Shown: one piece after another, positions 1-5,952 of the stretch | How the letters are laid out: each line of letters opens with the position of its first letter | Position numbering within the stretch: the stretch's first letter is position 1 | Assembly: GCA_005884335.1 (NCBI GenBank) | Contig: VBCJ01000124.1 | Location: 1 to 6,637, forward strand | Direction: 5' to 3' | Source: Betaproteobacteria bacterium | GTDB taxonomy: Bacteria > Pseudomonadota > Gammaproteobacteria > Burkholderiales > SG8-39 | Length of the DNA: 6,637 nucleotides | Position numbers and translations under genes: made by a program | The notes under the pieces: generated by a model | Seen by the model: the letters and a program-made list of their open reading frames with translations, nothing else | Told to the model about the DNA's origin: nothing | Databases searched by the model: none

Positions 1-1484
1 TCGAAGGCGACGCCGCAATCCTTCAGCCACCCGGTCGCCGGATCGGCGCCGAGGAAGAGGAACACGTTGCGGATCGCGCGGAGTTCCTCGGCTCCCGAGT
101 CGCGGTGCCGCCAGCGCACCGATTCGACGCCGGATTCGCGCGAGCCCTTCAGCTCGACGATCTCGGTCCTCATGCGCAGCTCGATGTTGGGGATCGCGGC
201 GATGCGGTCGATCAGGTATCTCGACATGCTCGCGGCGAGCCCCGCGCCGCGCACCAGCATCCATACCTTTGCGGCGTGCCCGGCGAGAAACACCGCGGCC
301 TGTCCCGCGGAGTTGCCGCCGCCGACGAGCGCCACCTCCTGCCCCGCGCACATCTTTGCCTCGATGGGGGAGGCCCAGTACCAGACGCCCCGCCCTTCGA
401 GCGCCTTCAGATCGGCGCAGTCCGGACGGCGATAGCGGGCGCCCGTGGCGACGACCAGCGTGCGGCTGCGCACGGTGCGCGCGTCGGCGAGCTCGAGCGC
501 GAGCGGATCGCGCTCCTCCGGCCGGCCGCAGTCCAGGCGCACCGCCTCGACCGGGATCAGCATGCGCGCGCCGAACTTCTGCGCCTGCGTATACGCGCGC
601 CCGGCGAGCGCCTGGCCCGAGATGCCGGTCGGGAAGCCGAGATAGTTCTCGATGCGCGCGCTCGCTCCCGCCTGCCCGCCGAAGGAGAGCGCGTCGACGA
701 CGAGCACCGAGAGGCCTTCGGAGGCCGCGTACACCGCGGTCGCGAGTCCCGCGGGGCCCGCACCGACGACGGCGACGTCGTGCACGCGCTCCGCATCGGC
801 GGCGTCCAGCATGCCGATGCACCTCGCGAGCTCGTTCTCCCCGGGATTGCGCAGCACCGATCCGTCGGGGCACGCGACGAGCGGCATGTCCTCGGGTCTA
901 GGCGCGTAGCGCTCGATGAAGGCGTGCGCGTCCGGGTCGCTGGCGGGATCGAAGACGAGGTGCGGGATGCCGTTGCGGGCGAGGAAATTGCGCAGCCGCG
1001 CCATGTCCGGGGAAGAAGGCGCGCCGATCAGCACCGGGCCGCCCGCGCCCATCTCGATCAGGCCCACGCGGCGCAGGATCAGCGCGCGCATGATCTCCTC
1101 GCCGAGCGCGGCTTCGGCGACCAGCAGCGCACGCAGCTGCTCGGGGACGACGAGGAGCGCCTCGACCGCGCCGGCGGCGACGCCGTCCGCGAGCGCGCGC
1201 CGGCCCGAGAGCTGTCCGATTTCGCCCGAAAATCCTCCCGCGGAGAGCTCGGCGATGAGGAGATCGTGTCCGTGCCCGTCGCGGCCGGTAATGCGCAGCA
1301 CTCCGGAGAGCACGACGAACATGCCCGGGCTCGTCTTGCCGGTCTCGAACAGGCACTCGCCGTCCGCGTAGCGGCGCGGCGCTCCGAAACGGCGCAGGCG
1401 CGCGATGTCCTCGTCCGCGAGGACCGGGAACATCTGAGCGCGGCGCGCCTGGAGCGTCGGGGAGCGGTAGGGCTCAACGGTCAT
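1..1484 (-). CDS. Thioredoxin-reductase-like FAD/NAD(P)H oxidoreductase with N-terminal cNMP-binding-like domain (3' end off window)
   Basis: The frame is open from an ATG at 1484 to the left edge: 494 codons with no stop, so the C-terminus (perhaps 50-60 residues by family length) is missing. Residues ~20-135 form a cNMP-binding-like beta-roll (MFVVLSGVLRI, GEIGQLSGR). Residues ~149-225 look like a glutaredoxin-like domain (VLIGAPSSPDMARLRNFL) without its usual cysteines. From ~235 a thioredoxin-reductase fold follows: FAD-binding GAGPAGLATA (241-250), GGQAGASARIENYLGF (269-284), ATGAR (346-350) and the dinucleotide motif VGGGNSAGQAA (387-397). Where TrxB has CATC before this motif, the sequence reads WYWASPIEAKMC, so the redox CxxC is absent. 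It is therefore probably a soluble NAD(P)H-dependent flavoprotein of unknown substrate, not a classical thioredoxin reductase. It is the last visible gene of an operon, 9 bases after the zinc-finger gene. The fold is certain; the electron acceptor is not. Confidence 0.93.
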   Translation of the reverse strand, partial: MTVEPYRSPTLQARRAQMFPVLADEDIARLRRFGAPRRYADGECLFETGKTSPGMFVVLSGVLRITGRDGHGHDLLIAELSAGGFSGEIGQLSGRRALADGVAAGAVEALLVVPEQLRALLVAEAALGEEIMRALILRRVGLIEMGAGGPVLIGAPSSPDMARLRNFLARNGIPHLVFDPASDPDAHAFIERYAPRPEDMPLVACPDGSVLRNPGENELARCIGMLDAADAERVHDVAVVGAGPAGLATAVYAASEGLSVLVVDALSFGGQAGASARIENYLGFPTGISGQALAGRAYTQAQKFGARMLIPVEAVRLDCGRPEERDPLALELADARTVRSRTLVVATGARYRRPDCADLKALEGRGVWYWASPIEAKMCAGQEVALVGGGNSAGQAAVFLAGHAAKVWMLVRGAGLAASMSRYLIDRIAAIPNIELRMRTEIVELKGSRESGVESVRWRHRDSGAEELRAIRNVFLFLGADPATGWLKDCGVAF

Positions 1485-1493
1485 TTCAGCTTC

Positions 1494-1754
1494 TCATCCC
1501 AGCTCCATGGCGAGCTCGTCGACGTAGCACCAGCTCCAGCTCTCGCCCGGTTCGAGCGAGGTGATGATCGGGTGCTTCGTCGCGTGATAGTGCTGGGTGG
1601 CGTGCTTGTTCTTCGATTCGTCGCAGCAGCCGACGTGCCCGCAGGTGCGGCACAGCCGCAGATGCACCCAGGTGTCGCCCATCTTGAGGCATTCCTCGCA
1701 GCCTTGAGCGCGAGGCCTGTCGATCTTGACCAGATTGAGATGGCCGCACTTCAT
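1494..1754 (-). CDS. UBP-type zinc finger domain protein
   Basis: This 86-residue protein is essentially one ZnF-UBP domain, the fold that binds the free C-terminal diglycine of ubiquitin in eukaryotic deubiquitinases and HDAC6. The ligand pattern is clear: C3 and H5, C19-x2-C22, C35-x2-C38, H40, C43/C44, then H51, H55, H57 and H61 in the segment CDESKNKHATQHYHATKH. The ATG at 1754 is preferred because it begins directly with the CxH pair and lies one base after the stop of the DUF2630 gene (TAA-A-ATG), which suggests translational coupling; there is no strong Shine-Dalgarno. The frame stays open upstream to 1961, but that extension overlaps the DUF2630 gene and has no domain-like character. 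The bacterial partner of such domains is unknown. Its position next to the reductase suggests a joint role, which is inference. Confidence 0.93.
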   Translation of the reverse strand: MKCGHLNLVKIDRPRAQGCEECLKMGDTWVHLRLCRTCGHVGCCDESKNKHATQHYHATKHPIITSLEPGESWSWCYVDELAMELG

Positions 1755-1755
1755 T

Positions 1756-2001
1756 TTAGCCGAGATACTTCTTGACGACTTCGGGCGGCCGTGCGTGCGC
1801 CTGCGACGGGTCGCCGCCGGTTTCGCGCAGCGCGCGCCGCTGACGCAACAGGTCCCAGCACTGGTCCAATTCGACCTGAACGCCGGCGAGACGCTTGCTG
1901 CCTTCCGGATCGAGGGATTTCTGTCCGAAAAGCCGGTGCTCCTCGGCCACCAGGCGTTCAATATGGGCGAGTACGGATGTGTCCTTGCGATGTTCTTCCA
2001 C
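1756..2001 (-). CDS. DUF2630 family protein
   Basis: An 81-residue, charged, mostly helical cytosolic protein. It carries the DUF2630 hallmark in its centre (VELDQCWDLLRQRRALRE, residues 43-60), the N-terminal IERLVAEEHRL and a short C-terminal RPPEVVKKYL. Function is unknown for the whole family; the length is typical. The start is GTG at 2001, supported by a GAGG Shine-Dalgarno on the minus strand (complement of 2008-2011) six bases upstream and by the fit to the family's N-terminus. It is the first gene of the DUF2630, UBP zinc finger, reductase operon and ends one base before the zinc-finger ATG. No signal peptide or membrane segment is visible. Confidence 0.9.
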   Translation of the reverse strand: MEEHRKDTSVLAHIERLVAEEHRLFGQKSLDPEGSKRLAGVQVELDQCWDLLRQRRALRETGGDPSQAHARPPEVVKKYLG

Positions 2002-2007
2002 GGGATG

Positions 2008-2011
2008 CCTC
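2008..2011 (-). promoter_or_regulatory. Ribosome binding site for the DUF2630 gene
   Basis: Minus-strand GAGG, six bases before the GTG at 2001. It decides in favour of the non-ATG start. Confidence 0.55.
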
Positions 2012-2042
2012 GCTGGGTGCTGATGGGATCGGCGCGGTGCCC

Positions 2043-2071
2043 AACATAAACCCGTTGCGAGGATCCGGCAA
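2043..2071 (-). promoter_or_regulatory. Candidate sigma-70 promoter of the leftward DUF2630 operon
   Basis: On the minus strand, TTGCCG (complement of 2066-2071) and TATGTT (complement of 2043-2048) are separated by exactly 17 bases; each matches the consensus hexamers at 4 of 6 positions. Transcription would begin roughly 35 bases before the GTG at 2001. This is seen by eye only and the match is modest. Confidence 0.3.
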
Positions 2072-2083
2072 GTCGCAGAAAAT
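2055..2083 (+). promoter_or_regulatory. Candidate sigma-70 promoter of the rightward metallophosphoesterase operon
   Basis: TTGCGA (2055-2060) and GAAAAT (2078-2083) have 17 bases between them, with 4 of 6 matches each. It overlaps the candidate leftward promoter by 17 bases, so the two directions might compete. Transcription would start near 2090, leaving a leader of about 90 bases that contains the hairpin at 2112-2138. Confidence 0.28.
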
Positions 2084-2111
2084 TCCCTGCGCCTATGGCG
2101 CGGGCGTGGGA

Positions 2112-2138
2112 GCGGGGAGCGTAGTTAATAGCTCCCGC
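2112..2138. promoter_or_regulatory. Hairpin / inverted repeat in the divergent intergenic region
   Basis: GCGGGGAGC (2112-2120) faces GCTCCCGC (2131-2138): an 8-bp stem with a single bulged G at 2114 and a 10-base loop (GTAGTTAATA) that is AT-rich for this region. It has no T-run, so it is not an intrinsic terminator. It could be a repressor site or a leader-RNA hairpin 40 bases before the metallophosphoesterase start. The rest of 2002-2178 shows nothing else I can name. Confidence 0.4.
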
Positions 2139-2178
2139 AGGTCTTGCGTGTGCCGGCCTTCGCCCCCACTTCCTTCCA

Positions 2179-3291
2179 GTGAAATTCCCAAGACCCGTTG
2201 TCCTGGTGCTCGCTCTCCTGCATGTCTATGTCGGCGCGCGGCTTCTTCTGCCATTCGGCGCCGTCGCCCAGCTCGCGGGCGCCGCCTTGCTCGTGGTGTG
2301 TTTATGGTTGTTGCCCAAGGGATTCCGGATCAGGGACGACCGCGGCCCCTGGGCGGTGATGCTCCCGTGGCTGACGACGGGTTTCTTCTCGTGGCTGCTG
2401 GTCCTTACCGTGCTTCGCGACGTGAGCCTGATCGCGTCCGCCCTCGCGCTGTCCCCGCAAGTCCACGAGTCCTGGGTTCGCATCTCGGCGATCGGCGTCA
2501 TGGCGCTCACGCCAGCCATCACGCTGGTAGGCTACTTTATGGCGCGCCGAGTGGCTGCAGTGGTCGAAGTGGAAGTGCCGCTCGCCGGTCTTCCCAAGGA
2601 GCTGGAGGGCTTCACCATCGCCCAGATCACAGACATCCACGTGGGGCAGACCATCAAGCGGAATTTCGTGGCCGCGATCGTCGATCGGGTCAATCGCCTG
2701 CAGGCCGACATGATCGCGATCACCGGCGACGTCGCCGACGGCAGCGTGCCGGACCTCGCGCACCACACCGAGCCGCTCGCGCGGCTCGCCTCCCGGCACG
2801 GAACCTATTTCGTCACGGGCAACCACGAGTACTACTCGGGCGCCGACGCGTGGATCCGCGAGCTGCGGCGCCTCGGCGCGCGCGTGCTTATGAACGAGCA
2901 CGTCGTCTTGGATCACGACGGAGCGGCGTTGACGGTGGCGGGCGTGACGGACTACTCTGCCCACCATTTCGATCCTTCGCACAAGAGCGATCCTCACGCG
3001 GCAGCCCAGGGCGCGCCGGCGCACGCGTTGAAGGTTCTGCTCGCCCACCAGCCGCGCTCCGCTCGACTCGCGGAGGCGGCCGGCTACCAACTGCAGCTGT
3101 CGGGGCACACGCACGGCGGGCAGTTCTGGCCGTGGAATTTTCTGGTGCGCCTGCAGCAGCCTTTCATCGCGGGGCTGAATCGTCTCGGCCGCATGTGGGT
3201 CTACGTCAGCCGTGGCACGGGGTATTGGGGACCGCCGATGCGATTCGGGATTCCTTCGGAGATCACACTCATTCGCTTGGTCAGGGAATAG
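2179..3291 (+). CDS. Membrane-anchored metallophosphoesterase (YkuE/YaeI-like)
   Basis: A 370-residue protein. The first ~125 residues hold about four hydrophobic segments (roughly 6-24, 28-46, 59-79 and 102-122). From ~145 a calcineurin-like metallophosphoesterase follows with every dinuclear-metal motif: DIH (D152, H154), GD (D184), GNHE (214-217), LAHQP (H290) and GHTHGG (309-314, H310 and H312). This is the YkuE-like layout of membrane part plus catalytic domain; relatives act on phosphoesters or lipid pyrophosphates such as UDP-diacylglucosamine, but the substrate here cannot be read from sequence. The start is probably GTG at 2179, since an in-frame TAG at 2122 closes the frame upstream and no ATG intervenes; there is no clear Shine-Dalgarno, and GTG at 2206 is an alternative. 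The stop overlaps the ribosome binding site of the next gene. Confidence 0.95.
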   Translation: MKFPRPVVLVLALLHVYVGARLLLPFGAVAQLAGAALLVVCLWLLPKGFRIRDDRGPWAVMLPWLTTGFFSWLLVLTVLRDVSLIASALALSPQVHESWVRISAIGVMALTPAITLVGYFMARRVAAVVEVEVPLAGLPKELEGFTIAQITDIHVGQTIKRNFVAAIVDRVNRLQADMIAITGDVADGSVPDLAHHTEPLARLASRHGTYFVTGNHEYYSGADAWIRELRRLGARVLMNEHVVLDHDGAALTVAGVTDYSAHHFDPSHKSDPHAAAQGAPAHALKVLLAHQPRSARLAEAAGYQLQLSGHTHGGQFWPWNFLVRLQQPFIAGLNRLGRMWVYVSRGTGYWGPPMRFGIPSEITLIRLVRE

Positions 3292-3294
3292 GAG
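3290..3294 (+). promoter_or_regulatory. Ribosome binding site for the DUF1499 gene
   Basis: AGGAG, seven bases before the ATG at 3302 and overlapping the TAG stop of the metallophosphoesterase gene. It settles the start of the DUF1499 gene, whose frame is open further upstream (to 3212), and suggests coupled translation. Confidence 0.75.
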
Positions 3295-3301
3295 CTCACT
3301 C

Positions 3302-3793
3302 ATGTTGATCATCAAATGGCTTGCCATCGTAGTCCTGCTGGTGATTGTTTTGGCCGTTGCCGCCGGTCAACTGGGCTTCCTGCAAGGCACGGCGCCCACC
3401 GACCTCGGCGTGCGCGACGGCAAGCTGAAACCGCCCTCCATGACCGAGAACAGCGTCACGAGCCAGGCTGCGCTGTACTCCGATCACCCGCAGCGCAAAT
3501 ACGCGGACATCGCTCCGCTGGCGCTGAAAGGCGACGGTCCGGCCACGCTGGCCAAAATCAAGACCATAGTGGAGGGCATGGACGGCGCCAAGGTGGTGAA
3601 AAGCGAACCCGGCTATCTGTACGCGCAGTTCACCAGCAAGCTGATGAAGTACGTGGACGACGTGGAGTTCTGGTTCGACCCGGCGGCAAACGTGATCCAG
3701 GTGCGCTCGGCCTCGCGCGTGGGCCGCGGAGACCTGGGCGTCAACCGCAAGCGCATCGAGGCGGTGCGTGCGGCATTGGAGGCGACGAAGTAA
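3302..3793 (+). CDS. DUF1499 family membrane-anchored protein
   Basis: A 163-residue protein with one N-terminal hydrophobic segment (residues ~4-23, after MLIIK) that should anchor it or act as an uncleaved signal, followed by a DUF1499 domain. Hallmarks are PTDLGVRDGKLKPP near the start and, in the C-terminal half, YLYAQFTSKLMKYVDDVEFWF and VIQVRSASRVGRGDLGVNRKRIEA. In family members I recall, the early motif reads PNCVSSQ; here it is ENSVTSQ, so the cysteine is replaced. Function is unknown for the family. The ATG has a strong AGGAG and the gene follows the metallophosphoesterase at 10 bases, so they are surely co-transcribed and may share an envelope role. Folding direction implies a mostly periplasmic domain; this is inferred. 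Confidence 0.92.
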   Translation: MLIIKWLAIVVLLVIVLAVAAGQLGFLQGTAPTDLGVRDGKLKPPSMTENSVTSQAALYSDHPQRKYADIAPLALKGDGPATLAKIKTIVEGMDGAKVVKSEPGYLYAQFTSKLMKYVDDVEFWFDPAANVIQVRSASRVGRGDLGVNRKRIEAVRAALEATK

Positions 3794-3821
3794 CGGCGCG
3801 CCGAGGTGTAGACTTTCCGCA

Positions 3822-4187
3822 ATGCCTATAAAGAAGATCCTCATCGCCGATGATTCGTCCACCGCGCGCCACGTTCTCTTCCAGATGCTGGCGAGGCACG
3901 GCTACCGGTGCATATTGGCCGAGACCGCCAAGGAGGCCATGGACAAAGCGAAAGCCGAAAATCCCGACCTCATCCTGTTGGACGTGGTGATGCCGGATAT
4001 GAGTGGCTTCGAGCTGACGCGTATCATCACGCGCGACGAGGCGACCAAGCACATTCCGGTGATTCTCTGCACCAGCAAGAGCCACGAAACCGACCGGCTG
4101 TGGGGCCTGCGCCAGGGCGCGACGAACTACGTGGTGAAGCCGGTCGACGAGAACGACCTCCTCGCCAAGATCACGGCGCTGGGCTGA
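3822..4187 (+). CDS. Single-domain response regulator (PilH/CheY-like)
   Basis: A 121-residue receiver domain with no output domain. The acidic pocket is D10-D11, the phosphoacceptor is D54 in LILLDVVMPDMSGFE, the switch residues are T84 and Y103, and the conserved lysine is K106 in KPVD. The stretch HETDRLWGLRQGATNYVVKPVDE closely resembles PilH, the regulator of twitching motility and type IV pili, so a PilH-like role is the best guess. The usual pilG/pilI/pilJ neighbours are absent, so it may serve another kinase. The start ATG at 3822 matches the family's N-terminus; the frame is open upstream to 3768, but that part overlaps DUF1499. A GAGG at 3803-3806 is too far away to be a good ribosome binding site. 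The 28-base gap to DUF1499 makes co-transcription plausible. Confidence 0.93.
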   Translation: MPIKKILIADDSSTARHVLFQMLARHGYRCILAETAKEAMDKAKAENPDLILLDVVMPDMSGFELTRIITRDEATKHIPVILCTSKSHETDRLWGLRQGATNYVVKPVDENDLLAKITALG

Positions 4188-4195
4188 ATCTGCGA

Positions 4196-4210
4196 TCGGC
4201 GGAACGCCGA
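4196..4210. terminator. Small hairpin between convergent genes (weak terminator candidate)
   Basis: TCGGCG-GAA-CGCCGA is a perfect 6-bp stem with a three-base loop, eight bases after the response-regulator stop and within the 91-base gap before the convergent nucleotidyltransferase. No T-run follows on either strand, so an efficient intrinsic terminator is doubtful. Confidence 0.3.
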
Positions 4211-4278
4211 GGCCGGCGGTCCTACAAAATTGGCTCGTTGCCGATTCCGACTGACGTGCTCTGCTACGGATACCTTTG

Positions 4279-5478
4279 TCAGTGCCGCCCGCGGCCAGTG
4301 CCGCGCAAGATTCGGGCGATCCTTTCCGCATGGAACCTGACGCTGTAGCGGTTGGGCAGGGAAGGTGGGAAAACGATATTCCAGGGAAGCGCGAACAACT
4401 TTCGGAGGTGCGAGCCGCGCGCGAGCAGAGTGTTCAGGACGATCAGCGCCGTCCAATTGTTGAAAAACCGCGCAAACGGCCTACCCCGGATGAGATAAGT
4501 ATCCAGCAGCAGGTCGATGATTATCCGCTCCCACGCACCGATGATCCTCTGCCGCGATGCGATCCGGGAAAGCACGGGAGATGGGCACGCGGCGAGACCG
4601 CGCCTGGAAAGGTAGGCGAGCATGATGTACAGGGATGCCGCGGCGAGTTCGTTGTCGTCCAGTCCCGCCAGCAGTCGGTCCCAGTCGAGGGATTTTCCCG
4701 AGGCTTTGAGCAGATAAATAGCGTCGAGCAAAGGCAGTACGAGACTTGCATGGATCTGGTTGCGCGATAGGTCCCGGATCCAGGAGGACGCGATGTAAGC
4801 CAGTTGCAGCTCGTCGGTCAGCCGAAAGACAGGCCGGCCCAAAAAAGTCGAGGCAACGCAGTGCGCCGCGATCCGTGCGGGACTGAACAAAGCAGCGCTG
4901 CTCAACTCGGAACTCTTGGGAAACAGGGCGGAGTGGACCTCGACCCAGACGCGCCGTTGCGGGTGAAGCAGGGGAATTCCATGATGCGAGCCCGCATGCC
5001 GTACCTTGCCCGGCATGCGGACCAAGCCAGTGCGGAGCAAGCTGGACTCGACCAGTTCGAGCTCGGATTCGGGCACCAGAATGTCCAGATCCCCCATGGG
5101 CCGCAGGTGGGGGATCGGATAGTGTTGATGGCTGATCGAGATGCCCTTGAGCAGAGTCGGACGCACCCCCACGCGCTGGCAGGCATCGACGACCTCGACA
5201 GCTGCTTCACAGAGGTTACCGAACCGGACCTGGGCCGTGAGATCGGCACTTAGGAGTGGATCGCGCCATGCAGGCGGAACCTTCTCCGGGCAGCCGCGCA
5301 GTGCGCGATACATCAGAGGTGTCAGGCCGGCGTCAATTGTGTGCAGAAATTGACGGTCCTCCGCACCTTTTCCTTCCGGATTGCGGATTGCGGGGATCAA
5401 ATCCCAGGGTTGCCGCCCCGCGGCATAGCCGAGTAGTCCAAGCACAAGACTTGGCTCGTCTTTTGCGAGTACCTTCAC
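4279..5478 (-). CDS. Nucleotidyltransferase family protein (NTP_transf_5-like)
   Basis: A 399-residue protein with an MNT-type nucleotidyltransferase core: LLKGISISHQHYP (residues 109-121, K111-G112) leads into RPMGDLDILV, giving the metal-binding pair D130 and D132, and VWVEVH supplies the third acid E180. A helical C-terminal half (~200-399) is common in this family. Such proteins usually accompany PqqD-like and HprK-related kinase genes, in sugar-polymer or peptide-modification loci, and would transfer a nucleotidyl group to an unknown acceptor. Here the gene is divergent from those partners instead of joining their operon. The start is taken as GTG at 5478, the first possible start after an in-frame stop upstream; no clear Shine-Dalgarno precedes it, and GTG at residue 12 is an alternative. 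A 17-base palindrome abuts the start. No signal peptide is visible. Confidence 0.87.
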   Translation of the reverse strand: MKVLAKDEPSLVLGLLGYAAGRQPWDLIPAIRNPEGKGAEDRQFLHTIDAGLTPLMYRALRGCPEKVPPAWRDPLLSADLTAQVRFGNLCEAAVEVVDACQRVGVRPTLLKGISISHQHYPIPHLRPMGDLDILVPESELELVESSLLRTGLVRMPGKVRHAGSHHGIPLLHPQRRVWVEVHSALFPKSSELSSAALFSPARIAAHCVASTFLGRPVFRLTDELQLAYIASSWIRDLSRNQIHASLVLPLLDAIYLLKASGKSLDWDRLLAGLDDNELAAASLYIMLAYLSRRGLAACPSPVLSRIASRQRIIGAWERIIIDLLLDTYLIRGRPFARFFNNWTALIVLNTLLARGSHLRKLFALPWNIVFPPSLPNRYSVRFHAERIARILRGTGRGRH

Positions 5479-5495
5479 AGGGAAATGCTTTCCCT
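5479..5495. promoter_or_regulatory. Perfect palindrome abutting the nucleotidyltransferase start
   Basis: AGGGAAA (5479-5485), TGC, TTTCCCT (5489-5495): 7-bp perfect arms around three bases, ending exactly at the base before the GTG at 5478. On the minus-strand mRNA the arm AGGGAAA is the only purine-rich stretch near the start, so folding could control translation. As DNA it could instead be an operator for the divergent genes. Confidence 0.45.
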
Positions 5496-5573
5496 CAGAC
5501 CCACGCTGACTCTTTAAATTTAGACTTGGGGAGCTCCATCATAACTTCCGAATCTGACTCCGCTGCATTGAGA

Positions 5574-5587
5574 ACGAGGTTGCTCGT
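5574..5587. repeat. Short inverted repeat upstream of the PqqD-like gene
   Basis: ACGAG-GTTG-CTCGT, 5-bp arms with a four-base spacer, about 40 bases before the GTG at 5627. The surrounding intergenic region (5479-5626) also has an AT-rich stretch around 5513-5523 and the 8-bp palindrome GGAGCTCC (5530-5537). I see no convincing promoter hexamers in either direction. The significance of this short repeat is uncertain. Confidence 0.25.
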
Positions 5588-5626
5588 GGTTTTCCTGAAT
5601 TTCACACCGCAGGGTTCGGGGGTCCA

Positions 5627-5890
5627 GTGACAATTCCGGTCAAGCGGCTGGATGGCCTTATCCTGCGAAAAGTTCGGCGGGACCTGCTGCTGCTGGACAC
5701 GGAATCCCATCAGATTCATCAACTTAATGAAACCGCCAGCTTCATCTGGGACAACTGGGAGCAGGTACCTGACCCGGTTGAGATCGCGAGATTGCTTGCG
5801 CAGAAATTTGACGTGGAGGAACAGGTGGTGTTGAATGACGTATCCGCGGTGGTGGGGAGATTGCGGGAGTTGAAGTTGCTGGTCGTCTAG
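5627..5890 (+). CDS. PqqD family protein (HPr-rel-A type, peptide-binding RRE-like)
   Basis: An 87-residue protein with the PqqD winged-helix pattern: a short beta part (GLILRKVRRDLLLLD, 10-24), the signature HQLNETASFIWD (31-42), then helices including DPVEIARLLAQKFDV (49-63) and VVGRLRELKLLV. PqqD-type proteins bind leader peptides of ribosomally made, modified peptides and present them to enzymes; in HPr-rel-A loci the client is unknown. The start is GTG at 5627 with a weak GGGGG four bases upstream and the right distance to the domain. It is the first gene of the plus-strand series PqqD, Tat-signal peptide, HprK-related kinase; 62 bases separate it from the peptide gene. G+C content is near 50%. 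Identification as PqqD-like is firm; the role as leader-binding protein is inferred. Confidence 0.9.
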   Translation: MTIPVKRLDGLILRKVRRDLLLLDTESHQIHQLNETASFIWDNWEQVPDPVEIARLLAQKFDVEEQVVLNDVSAVVGRLRELKLLVV

Positions 5891-5941
5891 TGGCGAAAGC
5901 GGTGGTTGGGTAGCATCGCGGTTTGTTACATTTTCTTACCG

Positions 5942-5946
5942 GGAGG
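5942..5946 (+). promoter_or_regulatory. Strong ribosome binding site of the small peptide gene
   Basis: GGAGG, six bases before the ATG at 5953, the best-placed strong Shine-Dalgarno in the right block. It supports real and probably high translation of a very short gene and decides for 5953 over the in-frame ATG at 5923. Confidence 0.75.
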
Positions 5947-5952
5947 GTGAAA

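Noticed and set aside
1..1484. Calling the left gene trxB (thioredoxin reductase)
   Set aside because: The redox CxxC of TrxB is absent and two extra N-terminal domains are present, so the symbol would mislead.
105..1775. Plus-strand open frame of 556 codons
   Set aside because: Antisense to the flavoprotein and zinc-finger genes. Its translation is low-complexity and rich in Arg/Ala/Asp with no domain; in DNA this GC-rich the complementary strand stays open by chance.
1791..3308. Plus-strand open frame of 505 codons
   Set aside because: Overlaps the metallophosphoesterase in another frame and DUF2630 on the other strand; Arg/Ala-rich with no motif.
2302..3327. Minus-strand open frame of 341 codons
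   Set aside because: Shadow of the metallophosphoesterase, whose catalytic motifs all lie in the plus frame.
3794..3803. 10-base palindrome CGGCGCGCCG between DUF1499 and the response regulator
   Set aside because: Self-complementary GC words of this length are common in such DNA; no loop for a hairpin and no T-run, so not called a terminator.
3296..3862. Minus-strand open frame of 188 codons
   Set aside because: Antisense to DUF1499; His/Arg-rich translation without domain character.
4276..4770. Plus-strand open frame of 164 codons
   Set aside because: Antisense to the nucleotidyltransferase C-terminal half; no motif.
5495..5722. Minus-strand open frame of 75 codons upstream of the nucleotidyltransferase
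   Set aside because: Antisense to the start of the PqqD-like gene, with no ribosome binding site or recognisable domain; it would also cover the divergent promoter region.
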